From: Mycobacterium lentiflavum
GTDB lineage: Bacteria > Actinomycetota > Actinomycetes > Mycobacteriales > Mycobacteriaceae
Reading direction: 5' to 3'
DNA length: 64,000 nucleotides
Assembly (NCBI RefSeq): GCF_022374895.2
Contig: NZ_CP092423.2
Span: 3,224,001-3,288,000 of the forward strand
Shown here: piece after piece, positions 1-9,212 of the stretch
How positions within the stretch are numbered: position 1 is the stretch's first letter
Layout of the letters: each line of letters begins with the position of its first letter
The notes under the pieces: model-generated
Told to the model about the DNA's origin: nothing
Database searches by the model: none
The model's input: the letters and a program-made list of their open reading frames with translations, nothing else
Position numbers and translations under genes: made by a program

Positions 1-356
1 AGATCGACAAACTTGGCGCCGAAGATGGTGTTGACATCGATTTTCGCGTCGACGTTGGCGGGGATGTAGCGGATCTGCTCGGGGTCGATCTCCAGCGTGA
101 TCACGGCTCCGCCTGCGCCGCCGCTGATCTGGCCGACACGGCCCACTTCGACGCCGCGCAGTTTCACTTTGGCGCCGGTCTCCATAACCAGCCCGGAGCG
201 CTCCGAAGTCAACGTGACCGGCACGAAGGAGCGGAAGGTGCCGTTGAACGAGGCTGCGGTCGCGAACCCGCCGGCGAGGATGACGGCCACCAGGACCAGG
301 GGCCACCAGCGGGTGGAAATACGGTGCTGTCCAGCTCGTGTCGCCATCACTGTCAC
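1..356 (-). CDS. Mce-family protein, first mce gene of the operon (N-terminal part)
   Basis: The reading frame runs off the left edge, so only about 118 N-terminal residues are present. It shows a short basic N-terminus, one membrane segment (WWPLVLVAVILAGG) and the start of the MlaD/MCE domain with GLVMETGAKVKLRGVEVG and IPANVDAKIDVNTIFGAKFV, which resembles MceA proteins. A GTG at 356 overlaps the yrbEB stop as GTGA, and GTG/ATG at 350/347 are alternatives. Mce proteins are secreted or anchored substrate-binding subunits of lipid importers that work with YrbE permeases. Which mce operon this is cannot be decided from the fragment. Confidence 0.85.
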   Translation of the reverse strand, partial: MTVMATRAGQHRISTRWWPLVLVAVILAGGFATAASFNGTFRSFVPVTLTSERSGLVMETGAKVKLRGVEVGRVGQISGGAGGAVITLEIDPEQIRYIPANVDAKIDVNTIFGAKFVD

Positions 357-1207
357 CCGGCCAGGTGAAAGTTGCCCGACTGGCCGTAGACGCCCAGAGT
401 GACCGCCACCAGCACGATTCCGCCGACCACCATGGAGGCGCGCACCGCGCGGCCGACGGCCTCGCCGACGCCGGCGGGTCCACCGCTCGCGTGATAGCCG
501 TAGTAGGTGCACACCAGCATGACCACGACGATCATCACGATGGTCTCCACGAACGACCACACCAGATCGGTGGTGTTGAGGAAGGTGTCGAAATAGTGGT
601 CGAAGACACCGGATCCCTGTCCGTAGATCGCCACGGTGCCCACGCGAGCGGCGAAGAATCCGGTCATCAACGCGACCGCATACAGCGGGATCACCACGAC
701 CGTGGCCGCCAGCACCCGGGTCGCCGCGAGATAGGTGACGCTTCGAATACCCAGCACTTCGAGAGCATCGACCTCTTCGTTGATACGCATAGCACCCATC
801 TGCGCGGTCGCGCCCGCGCCGATGGTCGCGGTCAAAGTGACCTGAGCGGTGCCCGGCACGATGAGCCGCGGAATGAAAAAAGCGGACGCGAACCCGGTGA
901 AGGCCTCGACACCGACGGACTGAAACTCGGTGTAGCCCTGAGCGGCCACCACCGCGCCGGTGGTCATGGTCATGAATCCGACGATGACGACGGTGCCCCC
1001 GATCGCAGCCAATGCGCCACTGCCCAAACCCATTTGGGCGATCAGCCGCAGGACCTCAGGTCGGTAGCGGATCACCGCACTCGGGATGCAGGCCAAGGTG
1101 GTGAAGTAGAAGCGGGTCTGGTCACCGATGCGTTCCCACTCGCTGAGCAACCGGTCCTTGTGTCGCGACAGACGCGGGAGCAGACTGCTGGGCAAGTTAT
1201 GTGTCAT
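353..1207 (-). CDS. yrbEB: YrbEB, Mce-system permease (MlaE family)
   Basis: A 284-residue integral membrane protein of the MlaE/YrbE family, the permease half of Mce lipid ABC importers in the inner membrane. Several hydrophobic segments are visible, along with the conserved loop where a glutamate-rich stretch (AMRINEEVDALEVLGI) precedes the coupling region, and the C-terminal GGPAGVGEAVGRAV motif. It starts 16 bases after the yrbEA stop and its end overlaps the following mce start by 4 bases, so the three genes are one operon. The usual partner ATPase (MceG/Mkl) is not encoded here. Permease assignment is secure; the transported lipid is unknown. Confidence 0.93.
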   Translation of the reverse strand: MTHNLPSSLLPRLSRHKDRLLSEWERIGDQTRFYFTTLACIPSAVIRYRPEVLRLIAQMGLGSGALAAIGGTVVIVGFMTMTTGAVVAAQGYTEFQSVGVEAFTGFASAFFIPRLIVPGTAQVTLTATIGAGATAQMGAMRINEEVDALEVLGIRSVTYLAATRVLAATVVVIPLYAVALMTGFFAARVGTVAIYGQGSGVFDHYFDTFLNTTDLVWSFVETIVMIVVVMLVCTYYGYHASGGPAGVGEAVGRAVRASMVVGGIVLVAVTLGVYGQSGNFHLAG

Positions 1208-1223
1208 TGGGCGTGAACACTTT

Positions 1224-2090
1224 TCATTTCAAGGTGAACTGGACACCGATGGCGGTCACGATGATGTTGACCGTGAACAGGACCATGAAGGAAAACACCA
1301 CGGTTTCATTGACGGCGTTGCCGACGCCGGCCGGGCCGCCCCCCACCGAGATGCCCTTGTAGCAGGCAATCAGGCCCGCGCCGAGCCCGAACAGGAACGA
1401 CTTGACCAGCGAGACGACCACGTCGCCCAGGCCGGTGACCACCGTCATGCCCGAGACGAACGCGCCCGGGGAGACATGCAGGGCATCAGAGCAGAAGAAC
1501 AGCGAGACGGTCATGCCGACGAGGACCACGACGCCGTTGAGCGCGACCGAGACCGTGGTGGCCGCCAGCACCCGGGGGATCACCAAGGCCTGGATCGGGT
1601 CGATGCCCATGACCCGCTGCGCGTCTAGTTCCTCACGGATCGTGCGTGCACCGAGGTCGGCGCACATCGCGGTGGCGCTGGCCCCGGCGGTCACCAAAAC
1701 CGTAACCAGCGGCCCGATCTGATTGACGTTGAAGAACGCAGCGCCGGCACCCGAGAAGTCGGCGGCACCGAACTCGTTGAGCAGGATGTTGAAGATGAAC
1801 GTGTTGATCATCGAATACGGGATCATCATCAGCACTGCGGGCAGTAACGAGACCCGGGCCACGAACCAGGACTGGTGCAGGTACTCCTGCCAGGCCAGGG
1901 GCCGGGTGAAGATGCCCACCACCACGTCGAGAGTCATCGCGAAGAAACCGCCCATGGACCGCAACGGTTTCGCTAACCGCGTTGCTTCTAACACCTTTCG
2001 CAACGTCTCAGCCCTTGATACCGGTATGGGCACCGTCACCTGCTCGGTGCGCGGATCCAGAACAGGTACCGCGGGAGCTGCCGGATGCAT
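1224..2090 (-). CDS. yrbEA: YrbEA, Mce-system permease (MlaE family)
   Basis: First permease gene of the mce operon, 288 residues from ATG at 2090, which has AGGGA about 7 bases upstream. A longer start at 2129 would add 13 residues but has a weaker ribosome site. The protein has the MlaE-family signature ADLGARTIREELDAQRVMGI before a hydrophobic stretch and GGGPAGVGNAVNETVV near the C-terminus, with five or so membrane segments. It pairs with YrbEB to form the channel for Mce-bound lipids. The N-terminal tail of about 45 residues before the first MlaE helix is polar and proline-rich, longer than in YrbEB. Confidence 0.92.
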   Translation of the reverse strand: MHPAAPAVPVLDPRTEQVTVPIPVSRAETLRKVLEATRLAKPLRSMGGFFAMTLDVVVGIFTRPLAWQEYLHQSWFVARVSLLPAVLMMIPYSMINTFIFNILLNEFGAADFSGAGAAFFNVNQIGPLVTVLVTAGASATAMCADLGARTIREELDAQRVMGIDPIQALVIPRVLAATTVSVALNGVVVLVGMTVSLFFCSDALHVSPGAFVSGMTVVTGLGDVVVSLVKSFLFGLGAGLIACYKGISVGGGPAGVGNAVNETVVFSFMVLFTVNIIVTAIGVQFTLK

Positions 2091-2129
2091 GTTGGTCCCT
2101 AACTCGTCACGTCGTCGGGTTTCACGCAT

Positions 2130-2675
2130 CTGAGCTCACGCCAGAACTCTCAGATCAACGAGTTCCCCTGCTCGCCGGAGAAGCTTCAGCGGTCTGCTGA
2201 CCTCCTCGTGAAATCCAATCAGCTGGCTAGCGGCCGCCGTTAGCTCCCGAATGGGATGTCAGGGTCCTCCGAATGGGATACCAGGACCGATCCGCACCTT
2301 GCCGCGCCGCGGACAACGGTCCGCGGTCATGATCAACTGGGTCCCGCCCGCTACAGCGGCGCGGCGCGCGCAGCACGGGCAGTGCACGGCGATGGGAACT
2401 GGCCGTCCAGCATGCCTGACACCAGCCGATCCCGCATCCTGGGACACACGGCTGCTGCTACTCATCGACGTGTTCAGCAGTTGCTCAATACTTTTCACCG
2501 TAGTTGCCTGGCAAACACGCGAAGTGCACGGTGTGCTCTGGCACCCGCTGGCGGCTACAGATACACCGTCGTAATCCGGTCAGTGTACTGAAACTGATCT
2601 GCAGCAGTGACTTTCATAAGCCGACAAGTGACTGCACGGCGCAGCATCATCGGCCGGCATGCATGCACTGACCAT
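2130..2675. other. Gene-free region upstream of the mce operon
   Basis: About 545 bases between the yrbEA start and the end of the aldehyde dehydrogenase. Frames on both strands give only short arginine-rich or otherwise unconvincing peptides. The one structured element seen is a 22-base tandem repeat at 2247-2290. This is presumably the mce promoter and leader region; no terminator hairpin stood out. Confidence 0.6.
2247..2290. repeat. Two tandem copies of a 22-base repeat
   Basis: CCGAATGGGAT occurs at 2247-2257 and again at 2269-2279, a period of 22 bases (about two helical turns). The halves after it are also related (GTCAGGGTCCT and ACCAGGACCGA). It lies about 160-200 bases upstream of yrbEA. 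A regulator binding site for the mce operon is a guess. Confidence 0.5.
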
Positions 2676-4196
2676 CTACTTGCGCGGCGGAGTCGACAGC
2701 AGCGCATCGAAGATGTGCCGCTCGAGGTTCTGCGTAAGATCGATGTGCACATGCTTGGTCTCGGTGTACTCATCTAGCGCGCCACGGCCCAACTCACGGC
2801 CCAAACCGCTTTGCTTGTAGCCACCGAACGGCAACGCAGGGTCGATCTGATGCCAATTATTGATCCAGATGGTGCCCGCGCGAAGCCGGGAAGCGACCTC
2901 CAGGGCGCGCTCGTAATCAGCAGCCCACACCCCCGCACTCAACCCGTACTGAGAGTCGTTGGCCTGCCGGATCGCGTCCGCCTCGTCGGTGTAGCGAAGC
3001 ACGCACAGCACCGGCCCGAAAATCTCCTCGCGGGCCACCTTCATCTCGTTGGTGACTTCAGCGATGATGGTCGGTTCGATCCAGTAGCCCCTAGTGAACC
3101 GTTCGCCACGCGGAATCCCGCCACCGAGAACGACTTTGGCACCAGCGTCTTTGGCGCTGTCGAGGAAACCCAGCACCCGGTCGCGTTGACGGGCAGAAAT
3201 GACCGGACCGAGGTCGGTGTCGAAGTCGGTGGTCTCACCGAGCTTGAGCGAGGAGGCACGATCCACCAGCCGGTCCACCACCTGGTCATACATGTTGGCC
3301 GACACCAACAGTCGTGTACCCGATTCGCAGATCTGGCCCGAGTAGAGCATGCAGCCGAACAGCGCCCCGTCGATCGCCACATCCAGGTCGGCGTCATCGA
3401 GCAGGACCTGGGCGCCTTTGCCACCCAGCTCCAGGGACACATTTTTCACCGTCCCTGATGCCAGGCGCATGATTTCACGTCCGACCGCGGTGGAGCCGGT
3501 GAACGCCACCTTGTCGACATCCGGGTGCTCGGCCAGCCGCGCACCCACCTCGGGGCCGGGCCCGGTAACCAGGTTGATCACCCCGGCGGGGACGCCGCAC
3601 TCGTGGGCGATCTCGCACAACCGCAGCAACGACAGCGGGGTCTTCTCGTCTGGTTTGATGACCACCGAGTTGCCGGCGGCCAGAGCCGGGCCGATCTTCC
3701 AAATACCTAGCAGCAGAGGAAAATTCCACGGCACAATCGCCGCGCACACCCCAAGCGGTTCGCGGCGGATGACGTTGGTCGACATCGTCGGGTATGCCGC
3801 GGTTGGCACGTGCCGCTCCCAATGGTAGCTGGCTGCGAGCTCAGCGAAATACAGGAAATGCGCGGGCGCATAACCGACATGAAATCCTGTCGCCTGGCGT
3901 ACCGTGGCACCATTGGCGTGGATCTCGAGGTCGACCAGCTCTTCGAGTTCCTCGCCGATGCGCTCCGCGATCCGCGTCAACACCGCCGACCGTTCGGCAG
4001 GGGCCAATCGCGACCACGCACCCGAATCGAATGCGGCGCGCGCCGCGGCCACCGCGGCGTCGGCGTCGGCGGCGGTGCCCCGCGCGATCGTCGCGTAGAT
4101 CTCCTCGGTCGCCGGGTCGCGGATCTCGTCGCGCTCGGCTGCGTCGACGTGCTCGCCGTCGATGAACATGTGAAAGTGCTTGACGTCTGTCGCCAC
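2676..4196 (-). CDS. NAD(P)-dependent aldehyde dehydrogenase
   Basis: A 506-residue aldehyde dehydrogenase that oxidises aldehydes to carboxylic acids with NAD(P)+. Visible motifs: PWNFPLLLGIWKIGPALAAG (cofactor domain), FTGSTAVGREI, the general-base glutamate in SLELGGKGAQ, and the catalytic cysteine in GQICESGTR. Near the end PFGGYKQSGLGRELG is also typical. Start chosen at GTG 4196 because GGGAGG lies about 6 bases before it; the frame is open further upstream to 4304 but that part has no family similarity. The gene stands alone, so the substrate is not indicated by context. Confidence 0.92.
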   Translation of the reverse strand: MATDVKHFHMFIDGEHVDAAERDEIRDPATEEIYATIARGTAADADAAVAAARAAFDSGAWSRLAPAERSAVLTRIAERIGEELEELVDLEIHANGATVRQATGFHVGYAPAHFLYFAELAASYHWERHVPTAAYPTMSTNVIRREPLGVCAAIVPWNFPLLLGIWKIGPALAAGNSVVIKPDEKTPLSLLRLCEIAHECGVPAGVINLVTGPGPEVGARLAEHPDVDKVAFTGSTAVGREIMRLASGTVKNVSLELGGKGAQVLLDDADLDVAIDGALFGCMLYSGQICESGTRLLVSANMYDQVVDRLVDRASSLKLGETTDFDTDLGPVISARQRDRVLGFLDSAKDAGAKVVLGGGIPRGERFTRGYWIEPTIIAEVTNEMKVAREEIFGPVLCVLRYTDEADAIRQANDSQYGLSAGVWAADYERALEVASRLRAGTIWINNWHQIDPALPFGGYKQSGLGRELGRGALDEYTETKHVHIDLTQNLERHIFDALLSTPPRK

Positions 4197-4427
4197 GGTG
4201 GCCTCCCGATTCAGCTCAAGATCAGCCAACCCGAGCCGGCGGTGACGCAACATCGCCCGAAAGGAGGGTTGGGGTAACTCTACTGCCGGACATCGCCACG
4301 TCAACGAGGCAGCAGAGAGGCTTAGGTGCCTCGTTGTGGGGACGACGTCAACCCCTTCGAGGCACGGTGAATACTATCGGCGCGGCGATCACCCGCACCC
4401 GCCGGCTGGCCCAACAAGGACGTCCTT

Positions 4428-4782
4428 CTCAACGCGCTGATAAGCGGCCACGGGGTAGGCCAGCGACGACACACCCATCTGGTGTTCGACGAACTGCACG
4501 GCGTCGACGTCGCTCCGGAATCACGAATCAGCGTAGTAGAGGCCATCACCGAGAATCTATTCAGCTACGTCGACTGGGATGACTCAACAGATCATCACCA
4601 CCCACGAAGATGAGCGCCAGCGCTGGCTGGAATCCAACAACAGCCTGCGCGCAATGCGGATCCGCGAAATCCTCAGCCCCGGAAACTTCGACGACGACCG
4701 GGCCACCACCACCCTGCACTACCCGCTGCACTGGCACCACCAGGTACGGCTGGGTTCCGTTCTGCGAGAAGCAATTCGGTAA
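4428..4782 (+). pseudogene. Relic of a PucR-type transcriptional regulator (frameshifted)
   Basis: Two frames joined near 4578 rebuild a piece of a PucR/CdaR-type regulator. The first gives HTHLVFDELHG...VEAITENLFSYVDW; the second continues TQQIITTHEDERQRWLESNN...MRIREILS...LHYPLHWHH. The pattern 'F-YVDW-TQQ---EDER-RWL---RA-R-RE-L---LHYPL--HH' is the central region of mycobacterial PucR proteins. One extra G after the tryptophan codon breaks the frame. The N-terminus and the C-terminal helix-turn-helix are missing, and a stop follows at 4780. Non-functional remnant. Family assignment rests on pattern memory. Confidence 0.65.
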
Positions 4783-5097
4783 CGTCCGACTGCCGGCCAC
4801 AGCGAACGGACCTCTTCATCGCGACATCGCGGACTCCTAATTTTCGTGATCAAACGACTCTCAAATCAGCGGTCGAAATTAGATAGGCCCTGAACTCTTC
4901 TGATGCACAACGGCATTCGACATTCGGGTACAGCGTAGTTTACTGCTAATTCACCGCATTCCTCCGGCGCGGCCCTGAATATCGGTCGGACCTGCTCCTC
5001 AAAGACGTTGTCGCCGACCAGACCGGATAGGCAGCGGCCCGCTCATTTGGCCATTGGGTGATGTTGAAATCACCCGCGTTGGGTTGCGCGGAGTATC
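4783..5097. other. Intergenic region before the GAF-EAL gene
   Basis: About 315 bases, lower in GC than its neighbours (for example AATTTTCGTGATCAAACG near 4840). No coding frame with family features was found. It should hold the promoter of the GAF-EAL gene. Confidence 0.5.
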
Positions 5098-6402
5098 GTG
5101 ATGCTCCCACCCGACACGCTGCTGGGAACGGGGATGAATGTGGAAAGCCTGGTTCAGGCACTCGCTGCGTCGATGGACCCGGTGTCTTTGATGGGACGTA
5201 TTGCCGAGCAGGCTTGTGCGTTTATGCAGAAGGCCGATGGGGCGGCCGTCACACTACTTCGTGCCTCCGATAATGCGTACGTGACCGTTTCTGGTCACGG
5301 CGTGCTAGCGACTACGCCGGGTTTTGTAGTGCCCAAAAGGAGCAGTGTGCAGGGCCGCGCGGCGCGCGAAAAACACCCAATGCTGATCGACGATGCCTGG
5401 GTAGATCGACGACTGTCGGCACGTGTTCGTGCGATGAATAAGCAGTGGGGCACCCGGTCGTGGGCGGCGATTCCCCTGACGTACAACGACCACGCCATCG
5501 GTTCCCTGCTGCTGGCCGCGACAGCCACCGGTGCATTCACTGATACCGACGTCGATGCCATGCTCGATATCAGTGAGTTCGTTTCCGCCGTCATCGGCGC
5601 CCAGTCGCAATTGTCCACGGTGCTGACCCAGGTGATGAGCGACAGCGACCATCCCGGGCAACGCGCCCTGACGGAGCGATTCATCGCCTCGGTGATGTTG
5701 CCCGAAGCCGTGGAGACCAAAGAGCTACAACTTCGAATGGATGTACTGTTGGCGCAGCCGAACGCGCTCAGGGCGGCCTTTCAGCCCATCGTCCATCTGC
5801 CAAGCGGTACGACGATTGGCTACGAAGGTTTGATCCGCTTTCCCGCATCGGAGTTGACGCCAACGCAATGGTTTAGCATGGCCCGGCGCTTCGGCCGGGG
5901 TCTTGAATTAGAACATGCCGCGCTCTGCACCATCCTCGGCGCTGCCGGGGGAATCCCCAATGATTGTCCCCTCGCGGTCAACCTCAGCCCGAGCACCGCA
6001 CTCGAGCCAGCGATTCGAGATGTGCTGACCACGCAAGACCGGGCGTTGGTCGTGGAAATCACTGAGCACGAACCGTTTCCCGATGACCTTGGCCCGCGCC
6101 TGCGGCCACTGCGTGATCGCGGGGTAAGCGTGGCAGTCGACGACGCCGGCGCCGGATATGCCAGCTTCGCCCAACTGCTGCGGTTACGCCCAGACATGAT
6201 CAAGATCGACGGGGAGTTGATCGCCGGAATCGACAACGATCCCGTGCGCCGGGCGTTAGCAACCGCACTGAACTCGCTGGCATCCGAACTGCACGCGAAA
6301 CTGGTGGCCGAAGCGGTCGAGACACGTCGCCAACTGCAGACGTTGATTCATCTCGGTATCGAATACGGCCAAGGTTTTCACCTGGGGCCACCTCGACCAT
6401 AA
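5098..6402 (+). CDS. GAF-EAL domain protein, probable cyclic-di-GMP phosphodiesterase
   Basis: A 434-residue soluble protein: GAF domain (about residues 15-165) followed by an EAL domain (about 190-434). EAL domains hydrolyse c-di-GMP to pGpG. The metal and catalytic set looks complete: EGL in place of EAL (YEGLIRF), VNLSP asparagine, EITEHE glutamate, DDAGAGYAS, MIKIDGELI lysine, VAEAVET glutamate and GQGFHLG. An active enzyme is therefore plausible. There is no GGDEF domain. GTG at 5098 is used (GGAG upstream); an internal ATG at 5134 is possible. The GAF ligand is unknown. Confidence 0.9.
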   Translation: MMLPPDTLLGTGMNVESLVQALAASMDPVSLMGRIAEQACAFMQKADGAAVTLLRASDNAYVTVSGHGVLATTPGFVVPKRSSVQGRAAREKHPMLIDDAWVDRRLSARVRAMNKQWGTRSWAAIPLTYNDHAIGSLLLAATATGAFTDTDVDAMLDISEFVSAVIGAQSQLSTVLTQVMSDSDHPGQRALTERFIASVMLPEAVETKELQLRMDVLLAQPNALRAAFQPIVHLPSGTTIGYEGLIRFPASELTPTQWFSMARRFGRGLELEHAALCTILGAAGGIPNDCPLAVNLSPSTALEPAIRDVLTTQDRALVVEITEHEPFPDDLGPRLRPLRDRGVSVAVDDAGAGYASFAQLLRLRPDMIKIDGELIAGIDNDPVRRALATALNSLASELHAKLVAEAVETRRQLQTLIHLGIEYGQGFHLGPPRP

Positions 6403-6486
6403 GGGCGCCGGAGGACGTCGCACAATCGGCCTGCGGGATCGGTTGCGGCATTCCGGCCGAACCCGAGCCCGCCTGAGTGCGGCTTA

Positions 6487-6508
6487 TTGAAAATCATTAG
6501 CATTACGC
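6487..6508. promoter_or_regulatory. Zur-box-like sequence
   Basis: TTGAAAATCATTAGCATTAC is an AT-rich island in GC-rich DNA. It resembles actinobacterial Zur operators (core like TGAAAATGATTTTCA). It ends about 30 bases before the start of the COG0523 GTPase, where a zinc repressor would bind. Aligned by eye. Confidence 0.55.
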
Positions 6509-6538
6509 TTACCGCTGCGATCCGACCGGAAGGATAAT

Positions 6539-7567
6539 GTGCGAGCGATCCCTGTCATCTGCTTGACGGGCCATCTCGGCGCGGGCAAGACGAGTCTGCT
6601 CAATCATGTGCTTCGTAGTCCCGGAGCGCGAATCGGGGTCATTATCAACGACTTCGGCGAGCTCAACGTCGATGCCATGCTGGTGACAGGCCAAGTCGAC
6701 GAGCCCGCGTCCATCGCCGGCGGGTGCATCTGCTGCCTGCCCGATGACGGCGGGATCGACGAGGCATTGACCAAGCTCGCCGACCCTCGACTGAATCTGG
6801 ACGCGGTCATCGTCGAGGCCAGCGGCCTGGCCGAACCCGTTGCGGTCGCGCGAATTATCGGCTTCAGCGAAGTCCCGGGCGTGCGCTTCGGCGGACTCGT
6901 CGATGTCATCGACGCCGCGACCCACTTCGAAACCGTCGACGTCGGCCATACCTCGCCCGCCCGCTACGGCGTAGCCTCGCTCGTCGTCGTCAACAAACTC
7001 GACCGACTCCCCCGCGAAGATCGCGCCGCGACTGTCGAGCGGGTGGAACGCCGCGTGCGAGAACGTAATCCACGTGCGACCGTCGTCGGAGCAGTCGGCG
7101 GCCAAGTCGACCCCACACTGTTGTACGACGTAGCCGCAACTCCCGAGGAGACGGGCCAGCTCTCATTGCGCGACCTATTCGTCGATGCCACCTCCGACCC
7201 GATCGCCCATGACCACGACAACTCACACGCCGATTCGGTCACCGCGACGAGCCAGGGCGAAATCGACCCCGGCGCGCTGATCGACCTACTTGAGGATCCG
7301 CCGGCCGGGGCATATCGGATCAAAGGCGCTGTCGCGATGCGTTACGGCGCGACCACGCAGACGTATGCGGTCAATCTGGTCGGCACGGCAATCCACCTTG
7401 CGATTGCGCCGCCCGGGCTGTCGGCCAACTGCCTCGTTGCCATCGGGATCGGCCTCGACACCGATGCCGTGCGCGCTCGACTTGATGCCGCCCTGCGGCC
7501 GTTCGCCGGCCCGGCCACTCTGGCCAATATTCACCGCCTGAGGCTGTATCGCCGTCGCAGCCTCTGA
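6539..7567 (+). CDS. COG0523 (CobW/YciC-type) metallochaperone GTPase
   Basis: A 342-residue G3E-family P-loop GTPase. Walker A GHLGAGKT (residues 11-18), the metal-binding GCICC motif (62-66), an NKLD-type guanine motif (VVNKLDRLPRE), and a C-terminal CobW domain. A His/Asp-rich linker (HDHDNSH, about residue 224) could bind metal. COG0523 proteins are thought to deliver metal to client proteins under limitation, and those behind Zur boxes are linked to zinc. GTG start with GGAAGGA upstream. The Zur-like box just before it argues for zinc over cobalt, so this is inferred to be a zinc-starvation chaperone. Confidence 0.88.
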   Translation: MRAIPVICLTGHLGAGKTSLLNHVLRSPGARIGVIINDFGELNVDAMLVTGQVDEPASIAGGCICCLPDDGGIDEALTKLADPRLNLDAVIVEASGLAEPVAVARIIGFSEVPGVRFGGLVDVIDAATHFETVDVGHTSPARYGVASLVVVNKLDRLPREDRAATVERVERRVRERNPRATVVGAVGGQVDPTLLYDVAATPEETGQLSLRDLFVDATSDPIAHDHDNSHADSVTATSQGEIDPGALIDLLEDPPAGAYRIKGAVAMRYGATTQTYAVNLVGTAIHLAIAPPGLSANCLVAIGIGLDTDAVRARLDAALRPFAGPATLANIHRLRLYRRRSL

Positions 7568-7795
7568 CAATCGAAAGGTTAGCGCCCCAACATCTTTCGT
7601 CACAGTGACATAATTGCCAAAGCAGGCAAGCGGTAGGTGGATCGCGTTGCGGCCGGCTAGCCGGTCGCAACGACCGACGCGGAATTCCAGGGCGCCAGGC
7701 GCCGCCTTTGCCGAGGTGCCGACCGAAGATCTCGGCCAGGGGGCCGCCTAATAGCCCCAAATCCCCGTCGTCCGTTCGCCTGAGAGAACAACCGG

Positions 7796-8470
7796 CTAGC
7801 CGACAAAGGGTGCTCCGTCGAACCGGTCGCAGGTAGCGAACTCGGAGACCGGCCGGCGTCGCAACTTCGACAGTTGGCGCACCGGCTTGCCCAATGGCAC
7901 CAGTGCGGCGATGGCATACGAGTCGGGAATGCCGAGAAGATCTTTTGCCAGTGGCTCCTCGGCGACAACCATCGTTGTCAGCACTCCGCCAAAGCCTTCA
8001 TTGCGCGCGGCCAGCAACACGTTCCACACGAAGGGGTATACGGAAGCACCGGGTACCACCGCGATGCGATCGAGATTTTGATCGGTCGCGGCGACAACGA
8101 CGAGATTCAGCAGGAACATCAGCACGACCGGCGCCTCGCGAAACGGTGCCGACATTTGCGCAGGCACCTGCGCCGCCTCGATCGCGGACGCATCTAAGCT
8201 GGTCGGCTGCAACGGGTTCCATGGCGACTCGCCATTAGCGAGCTGCGCCGTATAGCGGCGGGCCGCAGTAAGCCCTAGATCGGCCAACGCAGATCGGGTG
8301 TCTTTATCGCGAAGCACGATGACGCGCACGCCCTGGCGGTTGCCGCCGGTCGGTGCGAAGCGCGCGTTATCGAGGATGCGCTCGAGAACATCATCAGGAA
8401 GCGGGTCGTCGGTGAATTCGCGCACGGCCCCGGTAGAACGCATAGCGTCGTACAACTCCATGGCCACCAT
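7796..8470 (-). CDS. Nitroreductase-family FMN oxidoreductase
   Basis: A 224-residue member of the nitroreductase fold. The N-terminal MRSTGAVREFTDDPLPDDVL followed by ARFAPTGGNRQG is the usual FMN-phosphate binding start (R...F, then AP-GGN-Q). The GFGG motif before TTMVVAEE and the segment around GIPDSYAIAALVPLG fit the C-terminal half. Starts at 8470 or 8461 are equally possible, with no clear ribosome site. It lies convergent to the GTPase gene after about 230 bases that hold nothing obvious. Substrate unknown. It is not part of the Acg subfamily found later in the window. Confidence 0.85.
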   Translation of the reverse strand: MVAMELYDAMRSTGAVREFTDDPLPDDVLERILDNARFAPTGGNRQGVRVIVLRDKDTRSALADLGLTAARRYTAQLANGESPWNPLQPTSLDASAIEAAQVPAQMSAPFREAPVVLMFLLNLVVVAATDQNLDRIAVVPGASVYPFVWNVLLAARNEGFGGVLTTMVVAEEPLAKDLLGIPDSYAIAALVPLGKPVRQLSKLRRRPVSEFATCDRFDGAPFVG

Positions 8471-8498
8471 GGTGCCGCAACCGGCGGCGGCTATGTTC

Positions 8499-9212
8499 TC
8501 AGGCCGCGTCGTGGAAGATCAGTCCCAGCGTGTAGCGCTGGCCGGAGCGGACCGCGGACACACCGTGGCGTACCGGGGCCGCCGACCATCCTCGCGTCGA
8601 TCGCACTGGCCGTTCTCGGGTCGTGAACACGTAGCCGTGTCCATGCGGCAACGTCGTGGCTGTCCCTCGTGATTGGGCGCGGGCCCGTTGCTCGACGAGC
8701 AGGAACTCGCCTCCGGTGTGCGCGACGCCCGGCTCGTTGAGATTGATGACGACCTGCAGCGGAAAGATGAGTTCTCCGTAGAGGTCTCGGTGCAGCGCAT
8801 TCCAATCGCCTGGGCCGTACTTGAGCATCAGCGCCGTGGGCTTGGTTTGACCGGCGCGATGGCAGGTGTCCAGCCATTCGTCGAGAGTGTCGGGCCACGG
8901 AGCGTGGCGCCCGAGCTTTGTCCACCAGTCTCGGGCGATCGGCAACAGCCTCGGGTATAGCGCCTGCTTGAGATCTTCGATCGGGCGTGGGTAGGGCTGT
9001 TTGAAATAGCGATACTCGCCTTGCCCGTAGCGGTGTCGGCCCATATCGACGATTGCGCGAAAAAGACTGTCGTCAGAAAACAAATCGATGACCGCGGCGC
9101 ACTCGGCAGGAGTGATCAGCTCTGGGAGCAGTGCGCCGCCGACATCGTTCATGTCGGCGGCGACCGCGTCCCAATCCGCGGCATCGACGCGCTTGCGCCA
9201 GGTCGACACCAT
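8499..9212 (-). CDS. 2OG-Fe(II) dioxygenase (Oxygenase-NA type)
   Basis: A 237-residue non-haem iron, 2-oxoglutarate-dependent oxygenase. Candidate iron ligands are H141 and D143 (NALHRDLYGEL) and H216 (VRHGVSAV), with R226 as the 2OG-binding arginine ten residues later. The sequence resembles a family often placed beside alkylation-repair genes. ATG at 9212 shares a base with the ogt stop codon (TGATG), so the two are translationally coupled. A role in demethylating alkylated DNA or protein is inferred only from this coupling; prolyl or other hydroxylation is possible. Confidence 0.8.
   Translation of the reverse strand: MVSTWRKRVDAADWDAVAADMNDVGGALLPELITPAECAAVIDLFSDDSLFRAIVDMGRHRYGQGEYRYFKQPYPRPIEDLKQALYPRLLPIARDWWTKLGRHAPWPDTLDEWLDTCHRAGQTKPTALMLKYGPGDWNALHRDLYGELIFPLQVVINLNEPGVAHTGGEFLLVEQRARAQSRGTATTLPHGHGYVFTTRERPVRSTRGWSAAPVRHGVSAVRSGQRYTLGLIFHDAA

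Noticed and set aside
338..1216. Long plus-strand frame (292 codons) with His/Asp-rich product
   Set aside because: It is antisense to yrbEB, a clear MlaE-family gene; the composition is typical of the opposite strand of high-GC coding DNA.
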